DNA from: Streptomyces sp. NBC_00078
GTDB lineage: Bacteria; Actinomycetota; Actinomycetes; Streptomycetales; Streptomycetaceae
Reading direction: 5' to 3'
Assembly: GCF_026343335.1 (NCBI RefSeq)
Contig: NZ_JAPELX010000001.1
Location: 1,302,001 to 1,366,000 of the forward strand
DNA length: 64,000 nucleotides
Positions 58,463 to 64,000 of the stretch are shown here, one piece after another. Under the pieces are notes generated by a model. That model was given only the letters and a program-made list of their open reading frames with translations, was not told where the DNA came from and searched no databases. Every line of letters starts with the position of its first letter. The first letter of the stretch is position 1. The position numbers and the translations under genes were made by a program.

Positions 58463-59074
58463 ATGCCGAAGCGTGTGGATCACGCACAACGACGGACCGA
58501 GATCGCGGAGGCGCTCATCCGGGTCGCCGGGCGGCGCGGACTGCACGCCGCGGGGATGCGCGACGTCGCGGCCGAGGCGGATGTGTCGCTACGGCTGGTC
58601 CAGTACTACTTCGAGACCAAGGAGAAGCTGCTCATCTTCGGTCTGCAGCAGCTGGCGGAAAGGTTCGGGGAGCGGGTCGCCGCCCGGGTCGCGGCGGCGG
58701 GGGACGGTCCGGGCCCGCGCGCGGTCGCGGAGGCGCTGCTGATGGCGGCGTTGCCTGCCGACGAGGAGAGCCGCACCTTCCATTTCCTCTACACCTCGTA
58801 CACCGTGCTGGCCGTGACGGACGAGGCGCTTGCCGCTCAGCCCTTCATCAGAAACCCCGATGCCGCCGAGCAGGCCCTGACCTCGCTGCTGCGGCAGGCC
58901 GGTGAAGCGGGGCTCCTGTACCCCGGCGCGGACGCGCAGCTGGAGGCGGTCAGCCTGCTCGCCATGTCCGCGGGGCTCGGCACGAGCGTCCTCGTCGGCC
59001 AGCGCAGCCCGGAGGCGGCCGCCAAGGTGCTGCACCACCATCTGGACCGGATCTTCCAAGGTGCGGCCGACTGA
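58463..59074 (+). CDS. TetR/AcrR-family transcriptional regulator
   Basis: A 203-residue regulator with N-terminal helix-turn-helix (AGMRDVAAEADVSLRLVQYYFETKEKLL, shown as AGMRDVAAEADVS and LRLVQYYFETKEK) and a helical ligand domain (FLYTSYTVLAVTDEAL). ATG 58463 follows GAGGCAGGGA. It probably controls itself and the divergent hydrolase through the GTACC repeats. Confidence 0.92.
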   Translation: MPKRVDHAQRRTEIAEALIRVAGRRGLHAAGMRDVAAEADVSLRLVQYYFETKEKLLIFGLQQLAERFGERVAARVAAAGDGPGPRAVAEALLMAALPADEESRTFHFLYTSYTVLAVTDEALAAQPFIRNPDAAEQALTSLLRQAGEAGLLYPGADAQLEAVSLLAMSAGLGTSVLVGQRSPEAAAKVLHHHLDRIFQGAAD

Positions 59075-59251
59075 GCGCTCGCCACCGTTCGTGACCCGGC
59101 CGTTCGTGACCCAGACGTTTTGATCCAGCCTCGGTGTCCGTGCGCCGTGGGCCTCGAACGGCGTGCGCGGGCGCGGAAGTTGGGTTGAGGCGAGGTCTGG
59201 CGAATGCGAAGTCGGGTTGATGCCGCACACCCCCTTGGCCGGGCACGCCCC

Positions 59252-59755
59252 ATGCCCAACACTGATCCAATGACGCAGCGCGTGGAGCTCGCGACCGTGA
59301 TGGACCGGCTGGCCGTGGACGAGGTGGTCACCGACTACGCGGCGGCCGTGGACGACGGCGACTGGGAGGCGTACCGGGGGCTGTTCACGCTCAAAGGGCG
59401 GGCGGACTACCGCTCGGCCGGCGGCATCGAGGGAAGCTCCGGCAAGGTCGCCGCCTGGCTCGCCGAGAGCATGCTGCTGTTCCCGATGCGACAGCATCTG
59501 ATCGTCAACCGGCGGGTGCGGTTCGGGATCCTGGATCAGGACGCAGGCGACACCGCGCGCGTGCGGGCGGATTACATCAATCCGATGCGGTTCGCGGCGG
59601 ACGGAGGGGAGTCGGCCGCTCCCGACTTCGTGTGCGGCGGCCGCTACGCCTTCGGGCTGCTGCGGACGCACGACGGCTGGCGGCTGAGCGAGGTCGTCGT
59701 ACAGGAGAAGTGGCGCCGTCTCCCCGAGCCGCACGCCGCCTCCGCGGCCGACTGA
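59252..59755 (+). CDS. SnoaL-like / nuclear transport factor 2 fold protein
   Basis: A 167-residue protein with the cone-shaped SnoaL-like fold: N-terminal helix MDRLAVDEVVTDYAAAVDDGDWEAYRGLF, written here as MDRLAVDEVVTDYAAAV and DDGDWEAYRGLF, then core strands (MRQHLIVNRRVRF, RVRADYINPM, GRYAFGLLRTHDGWRLSEV). Members are polyketide cyclases, dehydratases or unknown. Start 59252 or 59270 are both possible. It is followed by lnt with 71 nt between; no functional link is visible. Confidence 0.82.
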   Translation: MPNTDPMTQRVELATVMDRLAVDEVVTDYAAAVDDGDWEAYRGLFTLKGRADYRSAGGIEGSSGKVAAWLAESMLLFPMRQHLIVNRRVRFGILDQDAGDTARVRADYINPMRFAADGGESAAPDFVCGGRYAFGLLRTHDGWRLSEVVVQEKWRRLPEPHAASAAD

Positions 59756-59826
59756 CCCGGGGGCCCTCTGTCCACGGGCATCGACAGCACGCACACTGGA
59801 GCCACCACTGGGTAGGGAGGTGCCGT

Positions 59827-61401
59827 ATGAAGACCTTCGGTCCGTGGCTCGCCTCCCCGTGGCGGCGCTCGGCGATCGCCGTACTGGCGGGCGCCCTGCC
59901 CGTGTTCGCGTTCCCCGCCCCGTCGCTGTGGTGGTTCGCCTATGTCGCCCTGATCCCCTGGATCGTGCTGGTCCGCTCCGCGCCGACCGGGAAACGGGCG
60001 GCCTACGACGGCTGGTGCGGCGGGTTCGGCTACCTGGTGGCCGTGCACCACTGGCTGCTGCCGAGCCTGCATGTGTTCATCTTCCTCATCGCCGCGCTGC
60101 TGGGCGCACTGTGGGCCCCGTGGGGCTGGCTCGTGCGGCGCCTCCTGAGCGGGGTGCCCGGGCCGGGGCGGGTCATCGCCGCCCTCGTCGTGCTGCCGTC
60201 GGCATGGCTGGCGGTCGAGCTCGTCCGCTCCTGGCAGGGGCTGGGCGGCCCTTGGGGCGTCCTCGGCTCCAGTCAGTGGCAGGTGCAGCCCGCGCTGCGG
60301 CTCGCGTCGGTCGGCGGGGTGTGGCTGCTCAGCTTCCTGGTCGTGGCCGTCAACGTGTCGTTCGCCGTGCTGGTGTCCGTCCGCGAGTCGCGGGTTCCGG
60401 CAGTGGCGGGCCTCGTCGCGACCGCCGCCGCGACCTCGGCGGCCTGGGTGTGGTCCCCGCGCCCCGATGTCGACGGCCGGGTGCGGATCGCCGTCGTACA
60501 GCCCGGCGTCATCGACGGCGCGGACAGTGCCGACCGGCGCTTCGACCGCGAGGAGCTGCTCACCCGGCAACTCGCCGGACAGAACGTCGACCTGGTCGTC
60601 TGGGGCGAGAGCAGCGTCGGTTTCGACCTCGGCGACCGGCCCGACCTCGCGAAGCGGATCGCGGCTCTCTCACGCGCGACGGGAGCCGGCATCCTCGTCA
60701 ACGTGGACGCCCGCCGCTCCGACAGGCCCGGTATCTACAAGAGTTCGGTGCTCGTCGGCCCGGACGGCCTGACCGGCGACCGCTACGACAAGATGCGGCT
60801 CGTGCCGTTCGGCGAGTACGTGCCCTTCCGCTCGGCGCTCGGCTGGGTGACGTCCGTCGGCAAGGCGGCCGGTGAGGACCGCCAACGCGGCACGGAGCAG
60901 GTCGTGATGAACGTCGGGCACGGGCTGCGCGTCGGCCCGATGGTCTGCTTCGAGTCGGCGTTCCCCGACATGAGCCGCCATCTCGCGGACGACGGCGCCG
61001 ACGTGCTCATAGCCCAGTCGTCGACCTCCAGCTTCCAGCACAGCTGGGCCCCGGAGCAGCACGCTTCGCTCGCCGCGCTGCGCGCCGCCGAGACCGGCCG
61101 CCCCCTGGTGCACGCGACACTGACGGGAGTCTCGGCCGTGTACGGGGCGAGCGGGCAGCGCCTGGGCTCGTGGCTCGGCACGGGCTCCAGCAGCGCGCAG
61201 GTGTTCGACATTCCGCTGGCGCACGGCACCACCGCGTACGTCCGCCACGGTGACTGGCCGGTGCACGCCGCCCTCCTGATCCTCGCCGTGTGGTGCGCGA
61301 GCGAAGGCGTACGGACCGTCCGGCTCAGGCGGCCCGGTCCTGAACCGCACGTACCACCCGCTCGCACAGTTCGTGAGTCGCCAGTGCGTCCCGGGCGCTG
61401 A
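59827..61401 (+). CDS. lnt: apolipoprotein N-acyltransferase
   Basis: A 524-residue membrane enzyme that N-acylates lipoproteins. About six N-terminal helices precede a nitrilase-like domain (about 230-470). The catalytic triad is visible: Glu in VVWGESSVG, Lys in RYDKMRLVPFGEYVP and Cys in MVCFESAFP. ATG 59827 has a GGGAGGTG ribosome binding site. The last 77 nt overlap the convergent Gfo/Idh/MocA gene. Confidence 0.92.
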   Translation: MKTFGPWLASPWRRSAIAVLAGALPVFAFPAPSLWWFAYVALIPWIVLVRSAPTGKRAAYDGWCGGFGYLVAVHHWLLPSLHVFIFLIAALLGALWAPWGWLVRRLLSGVPGPGRVIAALVVLPSAWLAVELVRSWQGLGGPWGVLGSSQWQVQPALRLASVGGVWLLSFLVVAVNVSFAVLVSVRESRVPAVAGLVATAAATSAAWVWSPRPDVDGRVRIAVVQPGVIDGADSADRRFDREELLTRQLAGQNVDLVVWGESSVGFDLGDRPDLAKRIAALSRATGAGILVNVDARRSDRPGIYKSSVLVGPDGLTGDRYDKMRLVPFGEYVPFRSALGWVTSVGKAAGEDRQRGTEQVVMNVGHGLRVGPMVCFESAFPDMSRHLADDGADVLIAQSSTSSFQHSWAPEQHASLAALRAAETGRPLVHATLTGVSAVYGASGQRLGSWLGTGSSSAQVFDIPLAHGTTAYVRHGDWPVHAALLILAVWCASEGVRTVRLRRPGPEPHVPPARTVRESPVRPGR

Positions 61402-62230
61402 GCACCTCGCCCGCGCGCACGGCGTCGAGGAAGGCGTGCACCGCTTGCTCGATGCCGCGCTGCCGGGCCACGGGCACCCAGTCACCGCGCCGCCGCACGG
61501 TCGGCTGGCCCTTGTGGTCGATCACCTCGGCGAGGTTGACCACCTGACGCTTGGTGTCCTGCCCGGACACCTCCAGGATCTCCTCCGCCGAACCGCTGAG
61601 CCGGTTCATCACGCCCAGCGCGGTGAACCCCTCGCCGGCCAGCTGCAGCACGACGTGGTGCAGGAGCCCGTCCACGACGCGGGCGCGCACGGTCACGTCG
61701 TCGACAGGGCCGGGCGCCAGGAAGCGCAGCGTGTCCACGACGTGGATGAAGTCGTCGAGGATCATCGAGCGCGGTTCCTCCGGCAGCCCGATGCGGTTCT
61801 TCTGCATGAGGATCAGCTCGCGCGGGTGCTCGGCGCACTGCGCGTACCCGGGGGCGTGGCGCCGGTTGAAGCCGACGGCAAGGGAGACCTCGCGCTCCTC
61901 GGCGAGCGTCACCAGCCGCTCGGAGTCGGCGAGTTCGTAGGCGAGCGGCTTGTCGACGTAGGTCGGCACGCCCGCTTCCAGGAGGCGGGTCACGATCTCC
62001 GGGTGCACGACGGTGGGGGCGTGCACGAAGGCGGCGTCCAGGTCCTGGGCGAGCAGTGCGTCCAGGGTGGTGTGCCTATGGTCGGCCGGGAGGTGGAGGC
62101 CGTCGCCGACGCGGTCGAGCGTCGCCGGCGTCCGGGTCTGCAGATGCAGCTCGACGCCGGGCAAACCGCCGACCACCGGAAGGTAGGCCTTCTGCGCGAT
62201 GTCGCCGAGTCCGATGCAGCCGACCTTCAC
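61325..62230 (-). CDS. Gfo/Idh/MocA-family NAD(P)-dependent oxidoreductase
   Basis: A 301-residue dehydrogenase with N-terminal Rossmann motif VGCIGLGDIAQKAYLP and the family motif YVDKPLAYELADSERL (about 92-107), plus C-terminal DDFIHVVDTLRFL. It oxidises a sugar or related polyol or aldehyde substrate. It converges on lnt with a 77-nt overlap of coding ends. Substrate unknown. Confidence 0.9.
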   Translation of the reverse strand: MKVGCIGLGDIAQKAYLPVVGGLPGVELHLQTRTPATLDRVGDGLHLPADHRHTTLDALLAQDLDAAFVHAPTVVHPEIVTRLLEAGVPTYVDKPLAYELADSERLVTLAEEREVSLAVGFNRRHAPGYAQCAEHPRELILMQKNRIGLPEEPRSMILDDFIHVVDTLRFLAPGPVDDVTVRARVVDGLLHHVVLQLAGEGFTALGVMNRLSGSAEEILEVSGQDTKRQVVNLAEVIDHKGQPTVRRRGDWVPVARQRGIEQAVHAFLDAVRAGEVLSARDALATHELCERVVRAVQDRAA

Positions 62231-62545
62231 GGGGCGATCTCCTAGCGGTTGCCTGCCGGGGTTCTGCCGGAAGCATACGGCTGCTGCGGCGGCGGCCGCC
62301 GGTCGGCGAGGGAGCCGAAGCCGCGCAGCGGCAGCGCGGGCGCGGCCTTGGCAGTACGGCGATCGCCGTGTCGCGTACGGCCATGCGCGCCCGGTTGCCC
62401 GTCATGTTCAGGCGCGCGACATCGACAGCGCCGGGACACCGGCCCTGGAGGACGTGCGGTCGGGGCTGCGGGAACTGCCGGGCGGCATGTCCGGCGGCTG
62501 AGAAAACTCGTGGTCGGATCGGAGCGGCTGGGAAAGGATGTGGTC
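62231..62545. other. 315-nt intergenic stretch with no supported gene
   Basis: One plus-strand frame ends DIDSAGTPALEDVRSGLREL and then GGMSGG before a TGA at 62499, which could be the tail of a decayed gene. Otherwise there is nothing beyond GC-rich shadow frames. Confidence 0.4.
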
Positions 62546-63061
62546 ATGACGACCGAACGGCACGAACCCGCGACAACCGCCGACGAACGCACCATGCTGG
62601 ACGGCTGGCTCGACTACCACCGGCAGACCCTGGCCCAGAAGTGCGAGGGCCTGACCGACGAACAGCTCAGGACCGCTTCGGTGGACCCCTCCAACCTGTC
62701 GCTCATGGGACTGGTGAGGCACATGACGGAGGTGGAGCGATCCTGGTACCGCCGGGTCCTCGACAACGAGGACGCACCACCCCTCTACTTCAGCTACGAG
62801 GACGACCCCGACGGCGAGTTCCGCCTCACCGAATCGGACACCTGGGAGCAGACGTACGCGGCCTGGCAGGCCGAGATCGCGATCGCCCGGAGCAACGCGG
62901 CCCGCCTCACCCTGGACGACATCTCCAAGGGCAAACACCGGCGCACCGGTGAGCGCTTCAACCTGCGCTGGATCCACACCCACATGATCGAGGAGTACGC
63001 GCGGCACAACGGCCACGCCGACCTGATCCGCGAGCGCATCGACGGTGCCACGGGCGACTGA
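62546..63061 (+). CDS. DinB-like four-helix protein (DUF664)
   Basis: A 171-residue protein with the DinB/DUF664 pattern: first helix MLDGWLDYHRQTLAQKCEGL, conserved GLVRHMTEVERSWYRRVL (His of the metal triad) and C-terminal LRWIHTHMIEEYARHNGHAD with two more His. These helical bundles bind a divalent metal and may act as thiol-dependent transferases or damage-induced proteins. ATG 62546 is used because it follows GGAAAGGA and begins the conserved region. Confidence 0.88.
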   Translation: MTTERHEPATTADERTMLDGWLDYHRQTLAQKCEGLTDEQLRTASVDPSNLSLMGLVRHMTEVERSWYRRVLDNEDAPPLYFSYEDDPDGEFRLTESDTWEQTYAAWQAEIAIARSNAARLTLDDISKGKHRRTGERFNLRWIHTHMIEEYARHNGHADLIRERIDGATGD

Positions 63062-63172
63062 CGTCACCGGGCCCGGGTGCGCGGCCTCCGTACGGGGCGG
63101 GAGATCACCCGTGCGGGGCATCCTGCACCCGTCCGCTGTCCGCCTGGCCACCAAAACCGACATTGTTGCCGG

Positions 63173-63640
63173 GTGCAGCGAACGACAACCACCGCAATAC
63201 TCCTGGTCACTGTGGCTGTCTCGGCCCTCACCGGCTGTGTAACGGTCCAGCGCCCACCCGCGCCCGGGCCGCCGACGACGCCGTCCCTGCCGTCTGCGTC
63301 GCACACCGCCGACGCGGCTGAGCCGCAGATCGTGCAGGCGCCGGCCCGTGAGGCACTGGAGATGATCGGCCCGTCCCGGCGGGCGGAGCCCAGGGCACCC
63401 GAGCGGCACGGGCCGCCGGCCACGGCCCGGCAGCAGCCGGTACCTCGCCCGCCTCGGCACTCCCGTCCCCGGGTGGCGCATCCGGATTCCGGGCACCAGC
63501 GGCAGCCGCGCGTCGAGGCCCCGGACACGGGTGGTCCGGTCACGAAGGGGACGGATATGTGCGCCCTCGGCAGGCAGTACGGGGGCTGGCGGGCGGGCAG
63601 TCCGGAGGCCATCATCTGCGAGCAGACGTACGGGAGTTGA
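63173..63640 (+). CDS. secreted lipoprotein, hypothetical
   Basis: A 155-residue protein from GTG 63173 with signal peptide TAILLVTVAVSALTGC (lipobox LTGC) and a Pro/Arg/His-rich low-complexity middle. It has a conserved C-terminal motif MCALGRQYGGWRAGSPEA followed by IICEQTYG. The two C-terminal Cys may form a disulphide. The start is supported by the signal peptide; the ribosome binding site is weak. Function unknown. Confidence 0.75.
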   Translation: MQRTTTTAILLVTVAVSALTGCVTVQRPPAPGPPTTPSLPSASHTADAAEPQIVQAPAREALEMIGPSRRAEPRAPERHGPPATARQQPVPRPPRHSRPRVAHPDSGHQRQPRVEAPDTGGPVTKGTDMCALGRQYGGWRAGSPEAIICEQTYGS

Positions 63641-63660
63641 AGCGGCCGCGACGCGTCCGG

Positions 63661-64000
63661 CTAGAGCCGCTGCCGCGGCGGCCCCCGCCATCCGTCCCCG
63701 TCCGGCCCGCTCTCCCCCAGCCGCAGTTCCAGGCGCTCGATGGCCGCCCTCACCCCGTCCCCGTAGCTGTCGTCGCCCAGCGCCCCGGCCGTGTCGCGGG
63801 CACGGCGCAGATGGGTGCGGGCGGCTCCGCCGCGGCCGAGCTTCACGTAGTCGGCCGCCAGGTTCAGATGCAGGGACGGGCACAGGGCGCGCACCGCGAG
63901 CACGCTCCCGTGTCCGGCGAGCCGGTCGTCCGTGAGTTCCTCGGCGGCCGTCAACGCCCTGAGGTCCCAAGCCAGTTCGTCCGCGGGATCGTCCTGGGCG
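63661..64000 (-). CDS. tetratricopeptide-like conserved protein, cut by the window end
   Basis: The frame is open from the window edge (AQDDPADELAWDLRALTAAEE ..., written here as AQDDPADELAWDLRAL and TAAEELTDDRL) to a stop at 63661. Helical pairs such as SLHLNLAADYVKLGRGGAAR and THLRRARDTAGAL look like TPR repeats. The N terminus lies beyond position 64000. Confidence 0.7.
   Translation of the reverse strand, partial: AQDDPADELAWDLRALTAAEELTDDRLAGHGSVLAVRALCPSLHLNLAADYVKLGRGGAARTHLRRARDTAGALGDDSYGDGVRAAIERLELRLGESGPDGDGWRGPPRQRL

Noticed and set aside
1..64000. rRNA, tRNA or CRISPR loci
   Set aside because: None recognised by eye on either strand; covariance-model and repeat searches would be needed to exclude them fully.

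Overview
The window reads as chromosomal DNA of a Streptomyces-type actinomycete. Base composition is very GC-rich, codons strongly favour G or C in third position, GTG starts and 4-nt ATGA/GTGA overlaps are common, and the gene content (SpoIIE phosphatases, IclR and TetR regulators, NRPS, FecCD transport) is typical. No rRNA, tRNA or CRISPR array was seen.

Layout. 0.1-3.0 kb: a membrane-anchored SpoIIE phosphatase. 3.0-17.2 kb: a catabolic island on the minus strand (aspartate ammonia-lyase, two FAD amine oxidases, haloacid dehalogenase, aldo/keto reductase, aldehyde dehydrogenase, polar amino acid ABC importer, two zinc deacylases). It ends in two IclR regulators whose DNA-binding halves are identical at DNA level. 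17.3-20.4 kb: a scar region with an IS21 remnant, a plasmid-type winged-helix gene fused to a truncated, catalytically dead PIWI domain, and a four-helix copper-protein gene interrupted by one TGA. 21-53 kb: a metal, mainly copper, region (CopZ, PepSY membrane protein, CopC, SodC-like lipoprotein, P1B copper ATPase, PCuAC-like protein, YcnI-like protein, NiCoT permease and several Met/His-rich membrane proteins). Inside it lies a complete isonitrile lipopeptide gene set (scoA-E type), with a MFS pump, FabH-like synthase, second ACP, Asp/Asn hydroxylase, siderophore-type ABC importer with duplicated binding proteins, and an ECF sigma factor. 53.5-57.4 kb: a second scar of truncated genes (two ArsR-type fragments, frameshifted HNH-RAMA gene, integrase tail, uppP tail) around an intact AAA-ATPase/nuclease. 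57.5-64 kb: housekeeping-like genes (TetR, SnoaL-like, apolipoprotein N-acyltransferase, Gfo/Idh/MocA oxidoreductase, DinB-like, lipoprotein).

The main observation is a shared promoter signature, GGGAACT - 16 nt - CGACTAC, found at nine places (seven minus, two plus). It lies upstream of the chalkophore-type cluster, both binding proteins, a DJ-1/PfpI protein, the PepSY protein, CopZ, an ABC-ATPase-like protein and the copper ATPase operon. One copy is antisense to the 3' end of that copper operon. The ECF sigma gene at 45.3-45.9 kb is the obvious candidate reader. DJ-1/PfpI is the family of bacterial isonitrile hydratase, and two members sit in this regulon. The set can therefore be read as one copper-acquisition programme: make an isonitrile metallophore, export it, import the complex, open it by hydrating the isonitrile, and route the copper to chaperones and the ATPase. 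The gene families and promoter repeats are seen directly; the integrated pathway is inference.
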